15,584 nt of DNA from Fibrobacter sp. UBA4375 (lineage in GTDB: Bacteria; Fibrobacterota; Fibrobacteria; Fibrobacterales; Fibrobacteraceae), in NCBI GenBank assembly GCA_002391195.1, contig DGRZ01000083.1, forward strand, positions 1 to 15,584, read 5' to 3'. Numbering within the stretch: the stretch's first letter is position 1; each line of letters opens with the position of its first letter. This document shows positions 1 to 6,265 of this stretch, piece by piece. The position numbers and the translations under genes are program-made. The notes under the pieces are model-generated. The model did not search any database, was not told the origin of the DNA, and worked only from the letters and a program-made list of their open reading frames with translations.

Positions 1-2
1 TC

Positions 3-122
3 GAAGCGGCTTGCGAAAAGGTCATCGCCCAGGGATATCGCACTGGCGATATCTACCAGGAAGGCTGCACCAAGGTCGGCACCACTGGCATGGGTGATGC
101 TATAATTGCCGCTTTGGCTTAA
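3..122 (+). CDS. leuB: C-terminal end of a 3-isopropylmalate dehydrogenase-type protein (partial)
   Basis: The frame is open from the left edge to a TAA at 120-122 and gives the last 39 residues. Seen: the sequence GYRTGDIYQ followed by a VGTTGMGDAI stretch, which matches the C-terminal signature of the isocitrate/isopropylmalate dehydrogenase superfamily (GYRTADI, then VGT.EMGDAI). Enzymes of this family oxidatively decarboxylate 3-isopropylmalate with NAD+ in leucine synthesis. A 2-isopropylmalate synthase gene about 4.3 kb away supports leuB over tartrate or isocitrate dehydrogenase, but it lies on the other strand and is not in the same operon. The active site is outside the window. The last codons and stop are part of a 31-bp direct repeat copied just downstream, and a strong terminator follows. 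Confidence 0.7.
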   Translation, partial: EAACEKVIAQGYRTGDIYQEGCTKVGTTGMGDAIIAALA

Positions 123-229
123 TGCAGGAACTGCATCTCCGGTACGCCAAAGCTCTCGCCAACACGGCTCGTTAAGACGAGCCGCTTATGGCTCACGGAT
201 TGCCGCTTTGGCTTAATGCAGGAACCGCA
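105..229. repeat. 31-bp direct repeat duplicating the leuB stop-codon region
   Basis: Positions 105-135 and 199-229 are identical except for one T/C difference near the end (ggaactgca versus ggaaccgca). The first copy carries the last leuB codons and its TAA; the second copy is non-coding. They flank a 63-bp segment that contains a strong hairpin. This fits either a local duplication or insertion of a hairpin element with copying of flanking DNA. Confidence 0.85.
165..194. other. Hairpin with two alternative pairings between the leuB-end repeats
   Basis: CGGCTCGT (165-172) pairs with ACGAGCCG (177-184) across a TAAG loop. The right arm also contains GAGCC (179-183), which can instead pair with GGCTC (190-194). 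The two pairings exclude each other. There is no U-run, so this is not a classical terminator; the structure is either mRNA 3'-end protection or a repeat-element hairpin. Confidence 0.6.
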
Positions 230-242
230 CAAGCGTACAGAA

Positions 243-276
243 AAGGCTTCCCGGTATCGGGAAGCCTTCTTTCTTC
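243..276 (+). terminator. Rho-independent terminator after leuB
   Basis: A perfect 11-bp stem (243-253 with 258-268) with a GTAT loop is followed by the pyrimidine-rich tail CTTTCTTC. It lies 120 nt past the leuB stop and 25 nt before the 3' end of the convergent dehydrogenase gene. The minus-strand side has a short T-run (244-241), so some bidirectional action is possible. Confidence 0.8.
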
Positions 277-300
277 AAGGAGAATCAGTAGAAGAAACAC

Positions 301-1035
301 TTATTCGATGGTCTTGCCTTTTTCAACAGCATCGGCAAGGCTCATGCCCGTAAATTCCTGGGCGCTGAACCAACGACCGCTCTTCTTGTCGTCCAGCATC
401 ACGGAGACCATGGAGCCGGGAATCACGCTTTCGGGAGCGTTGGGGGCGTTGGGGCCGCCAAGGTCCGTGCGGAGCCAACCCGGGTCCATCACGTTCATCA
501 TCACGTCGGTGCCGTTCAGCTTGCAGGCGAAATCCTTCACGAACTTGGTGAGGGCAGCCTTGGCACAGGCGTAACCCATCAGTTCCGGCTCGTTGGCGAT
601 ACCGCTGGTGGTGAGCTGCATGCGGCCAAAGCCACGCTTGATCATGCCCGGCAAAAAGTGATAGGCAATCTTGATGGGCGCAAAGAAGTTCACCGCCATG
701 GCATGGTGGAAATCGTCCATGGTGTTGGTGAGGTAGTCGGTAAAGTAGTGGCTCATGAGACCCGCGTTGTTGAACACCAGGTCCACCTGCACGCCCCAGC
801 TGTCGATTTCAGCAAGGGCGGCATCGATTTCGGCTTCGCTTTCCAGGTTGCAGCCCACGGCACGGCCTTCGACACCGAGTTTCTTGATTTCGGCCAGCAC
901 CGGTTCGGCATGGGCCTTGTCGCGGCCCTGCAAGATGATATTTGCACCCAATTTCGCCATCTCGATGGCGGTCAGGCGACCGACCCCGCGGCAACCGCCG
1001 GTAATCAGGCACCATTTTCCCTTTACGTCAATCAT
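301..1035 (-). CDS. Short-chain dehydrogenase/reductase (SDR family)
   Basis: A 244-residue cytoplasmic oxidoreductase of classical SDR length. The Rossmann glycine motif TGGCRGVG is at residues 12-19, NNAG at 89-92, the catalytic Ser at 144 and YACAK (Tyr155, Lys159) follow, and DPGWLRTD at 184-191 is the usual PG segment after the active site. Arg38 (QGRD, end of the second strand) suggests NADP(H) preference by family knowledge. The substrate cannot be told from the sequence. The start is supported by AGGA six bases before ATG. It is the last gene of the minus-strand run, 118 bp after the pmbA-like gene with an inverted repeat between them, so it may be transcribed separately. Confidence 0.9.
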   Translation of the reverse strand: MIDVKGKWCLITGGCRGVGRLTAIEMAKLGANIILQGRDKAHAEPVLAEIKKLGVEGRAVGCNLESEAEIDAALAEIDSWGVQVDLVFNNAGLMSHYFTDYLTNTMDDFHHAMAVNFFAPIKIAYHFLPGMIKRGFGRMQLTTSGIANEPELMGYACAKAALTKFVKDFACKLNGTDVMMNVMDPGWLRTDLGGPNAPNAPESVIPGSMVSVMLDDKKSGRWFSAQEFTGMSLADAVEKGKTIE

Positions 1036-1084
1036 GTTTTATCCTTTGCGGCACAGGGCCGCGAATCGGTTACTTAAACAAGAT

Positions 1085-1130
1085 ACACTTTTTCAAGCCC
1101 CGGGAACATGTTTCTGCAGGGAAAAAGTGT
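1085..1130. other. 10-bp inverted repeat between the pmbA-like gene and the dehydrogenase
   Basis: ACACTTTTTC (1085-1094) and GAAAAAGTGT (1121-1130) are perfect arms around a 26-nt spacer, which itself contains the palindrome AACATGTT. It sits 24-69 nt past the pmbA-like stop and 50 nt before the dehydrogenase start on the minus strand. There is no clean U-run after the stem, so a regulatory dyad or an inefficient terminator are both possible. Confidence 0.55.
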
Positions 1131-1153
1131 TTACGGGTGTAAAGAGGGGCGGC

Positions 1154-2482
1154 CTAGCAGCTTACCGACAGGGACTGCACGGCCAGCGCGGGGACCTTGG
1201 TGCTGGAAAAGTCGTCGTAATAGGCGTTTCCGCAGGCCACCACTTCTTGGATGATGTCGAAATAGTTCCCACTCAGGGTCACGCTATCTACGGGGTGGAC
1301 AATCTGGCCGTTTTCGCACCAGAAACCGTGGGCGCCAATGCTCAGTTCCCCGCTCACCGAATTGCAGCCGGAGTTACCCTCCAGACGGGCCACCAGCAGG
1401 CACCTGGGGAACAGTTTCAGCAATTCTTCCGTAGATTTTTCGCCGCAGGGAACGTACATGTTGTAGAAGGACGTGGACATCTTGGTGCCCAAATCGCGGA
1501 CGCCGTTTCCGGTGGACTTGCAGCCCGCCTTGGCGGCGGTTTCCAGGTTGTAGAGGCCCTGGCCAAAAACGCCTCCGTCGATAACCTTCACCAGCTGGGT
1601 GGGCACACCTTCAGAATCGTAGGGGAAATGATGGCTGAACAGGTCTCCGGAACCCACGCTCCACAGGGAGAGGCAATTCGACGCAATCTTTGAGCCTTCC
1701 TTGCCCGAAAGCCTGGAAAGGCCTTTCTGCATGGAATCCGCCAGATAGGGCTGACTGTACATCCGCATGAACCGGCCAGAAATCCGCTCCGACAGGACCA
1801 CGGGAATCTTGCCGCCCTTGATCTTCTTTGCGCCGAACAGTTCCGTAGAGTATCCCGCCGCACGGGTGGCGATTCCGTCTATGTCGATTTCGTTCCAGTT
1901 GCGGGTGGACTTGGTGAAACTCCCCAACTTCTTGACGTTGTCGCGACTTGCAACCGCCCCTACCCCGACAGAAACGGAATTGGAGCGGGTCCTGTAGAAA
2001 ACGCCCTTGCTGTTTGCCACGTAGTCTTCGCTGTTGGAAAGGTCCGCCCCTAAGTAAGGGATGTTCTCGATTTCCTTGGACTTGGCGAAGGTCGCCTTTT
2101 CCAAGTCGATGCAGACGTCCTTCATTTCGGGCAGGCCGATTTTTTCCAGGGCCGGATTGTAGTCCTCGTCTGATTGCGGCAAGGCACCCGGCTCCGGCAA
2201 GTCCACGTTGATTTCATCGGTCCATTGGGTATGGCAAAGGGCATCTTTCAGGGTCTGCTCCAGGGCGTCTGCCGTAAGGCGCTCCGTATGGGCGTAGCCC
2301 GGACGGCCATTCTTGATGACACGGATTCCCACACCTACGGAATCGGAAATTTCCGTATTCTGGACCTGCCCCTGGAAAAGGGAAAGGCCTTCGGAATGGG
2401 ACCTGGAGGCAAGCACGTCGAACTGTTCCGCCTGCCCCTTGGCCTTGTCGTTGATGTAAGAAATGGCGTCTTCGAGAGTCAT
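1154..2482 (-). CDS. pmbA: PmbA/TldE-family protein (TldD/TldE protease, non-catalytic partner)
   Basis: A 442-residue protein of normal PmbA/TldE length. Typical marks are EGVPTQ (291-296), STGNG (323-327) and the C-terminal SGELSIGAHGFWCENG block (377-392). The HExxxH metal site of TldD is absent, which places it on the TldE/PmbA side. In the known system TldD and TldE form a cytoplasmic heterodimeric metalloprotease that trims unfolded or ribosomally made peptides (microcin B17, CcdA). No tldD is in this window, so the partner must be elsewhere. The start has no Shine-Dalgarno sequence; instead a degenerate heptamer tract ends six bases before ATG. The upstream neighbour is the HigA-like gene, 45 bp away. 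Confidence 0.9.
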   Translation of the reverse strand: MTLEDAISYINDKAKGQAEQFDVLASRSHSEGLSLFQGQVQNTEISDSVGVGIRVIKNGRPGYAHTERLTADALEQTLKDALCHTQWTDEINVDLPEPGALPQSDEDYNPALEKIGLPEMKDVCIDLEKATFAKSKEIENIPYLGADLSNSEDYVANSKGVFYRTRSNSVSVGVGAVASRDNVKKLGSFTKSTRNWNEIDIDGIATRAAGYSTELFGAKKIKGGKIPVVLSERISGRFMRMYSQPYLADSMQKGLSRLSGKEGSKIASNCLSLWSVGSGDLFSHHFPYDSEGVPTQLVKVIDGGVFGQGLYNLETAAKAGCKSTGNGVRDLGTKMSTSFYNMYVPCGEKSTEELLKLFPRCLLVARLEGNSGCNSVSGELSIGAHGFWCENGQIVHPVDSVTLSGNYFDIIQEVVACGNAYYDDFSSTKVPALAVQSLSVSC

Positions 2483-2488
2483 AGTTTT

Positions 2489-2523
2489 GGAAGTTACTAG
2501 TTAATAGTTATTAGATGATAGTT
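2489..2523 (-). repeat. Heptamer-period tract immediately upstream of the pmbA-like ATG
   Basis: Read on the coding strand, five consecutive 7-bp units run from 2523 to 2489, for example AACTATT and AACTAGT, with AAC opening four of the five. The last unit ends six bases before ATG. The tract carries TAA/TAG triplets at heptamer spacing, so stops fall in different frames. It fills most of the gap between the HigA-like stop and this start. Confidence 0.7.
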
Positions 2524-2527
2524 CGCC

Positions 2528-2764
2528 CTACGGATTAGAAGCTTTCCTTGCCAGCATTTTCCAGTAGGCGGCGGGGCTGCCTGTCACCGACTCCAAAGAA
2601 GAAGCCAGTTCCGCCGTAATGGGCGCCTCCCCCGCAATCAATTTTTCCAGCAGGTCTTCCGAAATACCAAGCCGGCGGGCAAATTCCGCCTTGTCCATCT
2701 TGAGCCATTCCATGCCCTCGATAATCGCCTGACCCGGAGTGGGAACACCATGTCTTGAGCCCAT
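2528..2764 (-). CDS. HigA-like antitoxin / XRE-family DNA-binding protein (orphan)
   Basis: A 78-residue helix-turn-helix protein. The N-terminal PTPGQAIIEGMEWLKM and the following KAEFARRLGISEDLLEKLI (helix-turn-helix, about residues 25-45), then ITAELASSLESVTGSPAAYW, align with the HigA/VapI antidote pattern (HPGE.L.e.le.lg.s...lA..lgvs....s.li.g...it...a..l....g.s...W). HigA normally pairs with the RelE-like ribonuclease HigB. No HigB-sized gene adjoins it: the neighbours are an aminotransferase and the pmbA-like gene. It may be a degenerate or solitary regulator. GAGG lies ten bases before ATG. Confidence 0.75.
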   Translation of the reverse strand: MGSRHGVPTPGQAIIEGMEWLKMDKAEFARRLGISEDLLEKLIAGEAPITAELASSLESVTGSPAAYWKMLARKASNP

Positions 2765-2830
2765 ATTCTCTTAGCCTCAGAAATCTTTTCTAGGAATCAA
2801 TATAAAAAATGGCGTGACCAGAAATAAACG

Positions 2831-4102
2831 TCAAGAACAAATCCGCCGAAGTCCTTCCGCAAAAACGGACGGTTCCTGCAGCAGGCTAATCACAATCCAG
2901 CCGTCTTCGTCAAAATCGAAGAAGAATCCCGGCTGCACCAGCACGTGCTTTTCCTTGAGCAGGCGGAGCGTCTGTTCTTCGTCGTCGCCACCCAGGCGGA
3001 TAACCGCATACCAGCCGCCAAGAATTTCAGGGCAATATTTGGAGGGGAATTTTTCCCACAAGGCCGCAAGATTTTGCCGCAGACGTTCGCTGATTTGAGC
3101 TCCGTAGGCAGCAGACTGTTTCAGCATGGGGGCAGCCAGAGCCTGTGCCGGTGCAGAAACACTCAGGTAGGCATCCGCCACGTATTCCAGAGTCTCGTGG
3201 ATAGATTCCCGCATGGCTTCGGGAGCATAGACCGCCATCCAGCCCAGTTTAACCTGGGGGCTCCCGCAAATCTTGCTGAGGCCGTTCAGCCAAACGATGG
3301 GGCAGCGGGGGCCACTACCTTCGTCACCCTGGAGCATCGCAGATGCGATAGGGCCCATGGATTCTGGCCTGGATCCTTCGTCGCAATGCTCCTCAGGATG
3401 ACAAGAAACATACTCCCACGACCGTCGCACATTTTCAGAAAAACGATAGTCCCCGAAAACTTCGTCCACCACCAGGACCAGGTTCCGTTCCTCGCAAAAG
3501 CGAACCACCTCGTTCCATTCGGTGCGGGACACGGAATGCCCCGTGGGGTTGTGGGGGCAGACCAGCAGCAGGATTTTTGCGTTTGACGGAGCGCTCAAAA
3601 GGCTGTCGGTATCCAGCACAAAACGGAAATCGCCGCACCGTTCCTTTCCCGCTTTCTCCCGTCTCAACTTCAAGAAATACGGATAGCACTCCAGGTTTTC
3701 CAGCTCCGCCAGCGTGTCCAGCAAGGGGTAGCCCGGAACCGGCGTCAGTATGGCGTCGCCGGGATTGCAGAAGGCCTTGAACAGTATGGAGTAGGCTTCG
3801 CTGGTGCTTGCCGTCAAAATAATCTGCCCGGGCGTGAAATTCCCGCCACGGCTGCGGTAATACTCCGCCACCGCCTCTCGGGCCTTGAGCGTTCCCGCCG
3901 GATTCACGTCCCACAGGTTGAACTCCTGCTTCACGGCATCTACCGCAGGCGTCACGTCAAAAGGGAGCCCCACACGCAAGGGGCTGCTCACCGTCATGTC
4001 GATAAAGGCTAGGCCGCCTGCGGCGGCATCTTTCTGAACTTCGGACTTCGCACGCTCCAGTTCGGCAAAGAAGGGCGTGGGGGTCAGGTCCTTCTGTTTC
4101 AT
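2831..4102 (-). CDS. Class I/II PLP-dependent aminotransferase
   Basis: A 423-residue fold-type I aminotransferase. Start at 4102 is chosen because this ATG overlaps the upstream gene's TGA as ATGA; a longer reading from 4165 would lie inside that gene. Visible marks: substrate loop VPGYP (122-126), HNPTG (184-188, Asn185 contacting PLP), DEVF (213-216, Asp213 to the pyridine nitrogen), GLSK (Lys277 as Schiff-base lysine) with PQVKLGW after it. The C-terminal WIVISLL (402-408) has Val where many family members have the carboxylate-binding Arg (RxS), so substrate recognition may differ. Residues about 233-267 are encoded by an interspersed repeat and have no counterpart in typical members. Substrate unknown; linkage to 2-isopropylmalate synthase hints at amino-acid metabolism. 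Confidence 0.85.
   Translation of the reverse strand: MKQKDLTPTPFFAELERAKSEVQKDAAAGGLAFIDMTVSSPLRVGLPFDVTPAVDAVKQEFNLWDVNPAGTLKAREAVAEYYRSRGGNFTPGQIILTASTSEAYSILFKAFCNPGDAILTPVPGYPLLDTLAELENLECYPYFLKLRREKAGKERCGDFRFVLDTDSLLSAPSNAKILLLVCPHNPTGHSVSRTEWNEVVRFCEERNLVLVVDEVFGDYRFSENVRRSWEYVSCHPEEHCDEGSRPESMGPIASAMLQGDEGSGPRCPIVWLNGLSKICGSPQVKLGWMAVYAPEAMRESIHETLEYVADAYLSVSAPAQALAAPMLKQSAAYGAQISERLRQNLAALWEKFPSKYCPEILGGWYAVIRLGGDDEEQTLRLLKEKHVLVQPGFFFDFDEDGWIVISLLQEPSVFAEGLRRICS
3323..3402. repeat. 80-bp palindromic interspersed repeat inside the aminotransferase gene
   Basis: The ends are imperfect inverted copies: GTCACCCTGGAGCAT (3323-3337) and ATGCTCCTCAGGATGAC (3386-3402). A smaller hairpin (ATCGCA/TGCGAT, 3336-3349) lies inside. 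On the minus strand it begins GTCATCCTGAGGAGCAT and contains CGAAGGATC, the type of intergenic repeat found scattered in many bacterial genomes (recalled, not searched). Here it is read in frame and adds a Gly/Ser/Pro/Glu-rich segment between the PLP-binding Asp and Lys segments. Confidence 0.75.
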
Positions 4103-4446
4103 TTTTGACGGCTCTTGATAAGGCCCGCCACAAAGACGGCGATGATGATACCGGCAGGCAGGCACACGGCGATGGTCAAGAGCATCAGCTTCTGGAAAGG
4201 CGACAGCCCCTTGATCTTTTTGCGGAAGCCGTTCAACTTGGCACGGACGCCTTCGCTGCGGATACCCTTTTCGGAAAGCTTTTTCATGCCCTCGTCCTTG
4301 AGCTTTTCGGTGGAACGGACCACGGACTGGACACGCTCCGATTTCCAGAGCTTGTTCACCGATTCCTTGGAATCGTCCACGAACTTTTCAAGGCGTTCCC
4401 GCTTGATCTTGAAGGGTCGAGCCACGTCGGACAGAGCTTTCCACAT
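4099..4446 (-). CDS. Small protein with a C-terminal membrane anchor, unknown function
   Basis: A 115-residue protein I do not recognise. Residues 1-82 are highly charged and Lys/Arg/Glu-rich, probably helical (for example KIKRERLEKFVDDSKESVNK). Residues about 87-110 form a single hydrophobic segment, followed by a basic tail KSRQK. This pattern suggests a tail-anchored inner-membrane protein with a cytoplasmic helical domain, by inference. It starts 6 bp after the 2-isopropylmalate synthase stop and its TGA overlaps the aminotransferase ATG (ATGA), so all three are likely co-transcribed and translationally coupled. Its sequence gives no link to leucine synthesis. Confidence 0.75.
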   Translation of the reverse strand: MWKALSDVARPFKIKRERLEKFVDDSKESVNKLWKSERVQSVVRSTEKLKDEGMKKLSEKGIRSEGVRAKLNGFRKKIKGLSPFQKLMLLTIAVCLPAGIIIAVFVAGLIKSRQK

Positions 4447-4452
4447 AACAGC

Positions 4453-6024
4453 CTACTTGTACAAAAGGTTCACGCCGCTGAACAGGGCCCGCATGTTGGC
4501 CTTCAGGGTATCGCTGGAGACTCCACGGCCCTCTTCTTCCTTGCCGTTGGCACGCAAGAGGATTCGGCTCAAGCCGCGACCCGCCCACAGCTTGTCCTTC
4601 TCGGGAACCACCACCTGGCGGTACTTCACCAGTTCCACCGGCATGTTGATTTCACGCATCAAAATGAGCCCGGCCTCGATGGGGCCTTCGGCGGTCACGG
4701 ACCGGCGAATGGCTTCGCCGTCCTTCTTGAAATGGAATATAAAGCGGTTCTCGTCGGGAATCACCTCCACGTTGTTGAACACCAGGCGGGCGTTCACGTT
4801 CACGCGCTCTTCGCGGAACACGTCCAGCACCCGCTCGGCGCTGAGCTCCCCTTCCTTTTCGCTCAGTTCCTTGAGCACGGGCTGCAGTTCTGCCGCCTCG
4901 GCCAGGGAGAGCCTGTAACCAAACTTGGTGATAATCTCGTAAACCGCAGTGCGGCCGCTCTGGCTGGTGAAGGAAATGGAATCGTTCTGGTGGCGACCGA
5001 TGATGGAGTAGTCGATGGGGCGGTAGGCACCCTTCTTCATGTCCTTGGTCTTGGAGGCTCCATCCTGGTGGATACCGCTACGGTGCACAATGGCCTCGGC
5101 ACCGATCAGCGGGGCACGGCTGTAAATGCTCACGCCGGACCACTGGGAAATCAGGATAGCCGTCTCGTAAATGCGTTCCAGGTGCAGGCCGGTATTCACG
5201 CCGGAGTTGTGGAGCGCCACGGCCACCTCGTAGAAATTGGTGTTGCCGCAGCGTTCGCCCAGGCCGTTCAGGGCCACTTCCAGCTGGGTGGCGCCCACAA
5301 AGAAGCTCTCCACCGTAGCGGCCGTAGCCATGCCCAAGTCGTTGTGGCAATGGACCGAGATGGCAATGTCCTTGGGCAAGGCTTCATAAACCTGCTTAAT
5401 CTGGTTCACGTACAAGAAGGGCCTATACCGCTCCACCGTATTGGGCAGGTTTATGGTGGTGGCTCCCGCCTCCACCACGGCCTTCAGCACGTCAATCACA
5501 AAATCCATGTTGTCCAGGCAGTCCCCAAAGTGTTCGGCGCTGAACTCCACATCGCCCTTGTCCCCTACCAGGGACTTGGCCAGCTTCACGCACTTGACGG
5601 CCTTTTCCTTCACCTGTTCCGGAGACAGGTGCAGCACATGTTCCATGGAGAGCTTGCTGGTGGCGAGGAAGGTGTGGATACGGGGGTGAGGGGCGTACTG
5701 CACCGCCTCCCAGCAGCGCTGGATATCGCTTTCCACGCAGCGGGCAAGACCAGAGACCACCACCTTCTGGGCAACCTCGTCCCCTTCTTCCGCCATCTTG
5801 GCGGTAAGCTGGGCTAGTTCCTTGCAGGACTCAAAATCCATCTCGCTAGAGGCGGGGAACCCCACCTCGGCGCCGTGCACGCCCAGTTTCAAAAGTTGCA
5901 GGTACACGTCCTTTTTCTGGGCGTTGTTCCAGGGCTTGGGCAGCGCCTGGTTTCCGTCACGGAGCGTGACATCATAGAAAAACGGTTGTCTCTTCGCCAT
6001 TTCGGCAGCATTCATTTCACTCAT
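4453..6024 (-). CDS. leuA: 2-isopropylmalate synthase
   Basis: A 523-residue enzyme of the DRE-TIM metallolyase family that condenses acetyl-CoA with 2-oxoisovalerate, the first committed step of leucine synthesis. Catalytic-barrel marks: TLRDGNQ (20-26, Asp23 a metal ligand), HCHND (225-229, His225 and His227 ligands), GERCGNTN (256-263, Asn261) and HRSGIHQDGAS (314-324). The C-terminal part (about 400-523, ending GVSSDTLKANMRALFSGVN) looks like the regulatory LeuA dimer domain, so feedback control by leucine is likely by family knowledge. Start 6024 is preferred over 6063 because GAGGAGAT lies just upstream of this ATG. It heads the cluster with the small membrane protein and aminotransferase. 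Homocitrate or citramalate synthase are less likely alternatives. Confidence 0.85.
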   Translation of the reverse strand: MSEMNAAEMAKRQPFFYDVTLRDGNQALPKPWNNAQKKDVYLQLLKLGVHGAEVGFPASSEMDFESCKELAQLTAKMAEEGDEVAQKVVVSGLARCVESDIQRCWEAVQYAPHPRIHTFLATSKLSMEHVLHLSPEQVKEKAVKCVKLAKSLVGDKGDVEFSAEHFGDCLDNMDFVIDVLKAVVEAGATTINLPNTVERYRPFLYVNQIKQVYEALPKDIAISVHCHNDLGMATAATVESFFVGATQLEVALNGLGERCGNTNFYEVAVALHNSGVNTGLHLERIYETAILISQWSGVSIYSRAPLIGAEAIVHRSGIHQDGASKTKDMKKGAYRPIDYSIIGRHQNDSISFTSQSGRTAVYEIITKFGYRLSLAEAAELQPVLKELSEKEGELSAERVLDVFREERVNVNARLVFNNVEVIPDENRFIFHFKKDGEAIRRSVTAEGPIEAGLILMREINMPVELVKYRQVVVPEKDKLWAGRGLSRILLRANGKEEEGRGVSSDTLKANMRALFSGVNLLYK

Positions 6025-6092
6025 CTTATCTCCTCGCCCACGCAACATGGCCGCAAGATTCATTTTTCGGTTTCAAAGATAGAAATTGACCC

Positions 6093-6126
6093 AAAAAAGG
6101 AAAACCCGCTGCCATATTGGAGCGGG
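6093..6126 (-). terminator. Rho-independent terminator, minus strand, after the FISUMP lipoprotein gene
   Basis: On the minus strand the stem pairs CCCGCT (6121-6126) with AGCGGG (6105-6110), plus an inner CCA/TGG pairing around a 3-nt loop, with one bulged base at 6111. It is followed by TTTT (6104-6101) and a run of six T (6098-6093). It lies 140 nt past the FISUMP gene and about 70 nt upstream of the leuA start, isolating the two transcripts. Confidence 0.8.
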
Positions 6127-6166
6127 CTCATTTAGGTTAATTCTGTTCAAAATCCTTGAAAACGGC

Positions 6167-6226
6167 CTAAAACCTCGCTCCACAAGCAAGTTGCAATAGA
6201 AGTAGCAGGTTCAAGGTCTTTTTCAT
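6167..6226 (-). CDS. Possible 19-residue lipoprotein-leader-like small ORF or gene remnant
   Basis: The minus strand reads MKKTLNLLLLLQLACGARF and stops. It has the make-up of a secretion leader: a Lys-Lys start, a leucine core and a Cys after Ala. The -3 position is Gln rather than Leu, so the lipobox is imperfect. It lies 39 bp after the FISUMP gene stop and ahead of the terminator, so it would be on the same transcript. No good Shine-Dalgarno sequence precedes it. It may be a remnant of another FISUMP-type lipoprotein gene, a real small peptide, or chance. Confidence 0.25.
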   Translation of the reverse strand: MKKTLNLLLLLQLACGARF

Positions 6227-6265
6227 GGCTAAGAATATACAAAGTTTTCAAAAAGATGGCAAGGG

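Noticed and set aside
755..1693. A 312-codon plus-strand frame across the dehydrogenase and pmbA-like genes
   Set aside because: It is antisense to two genes with clear family motifs and has no ribosome site or recognisable domain.
4105..5817. A 570-codon open frame on the plus strand
   Set aside because: It lies antisense to the leuA gene and its neighbour, is His/Gly/Leu-biased as expected of a shadow frame in GC-rich DNA, and shows no domain.
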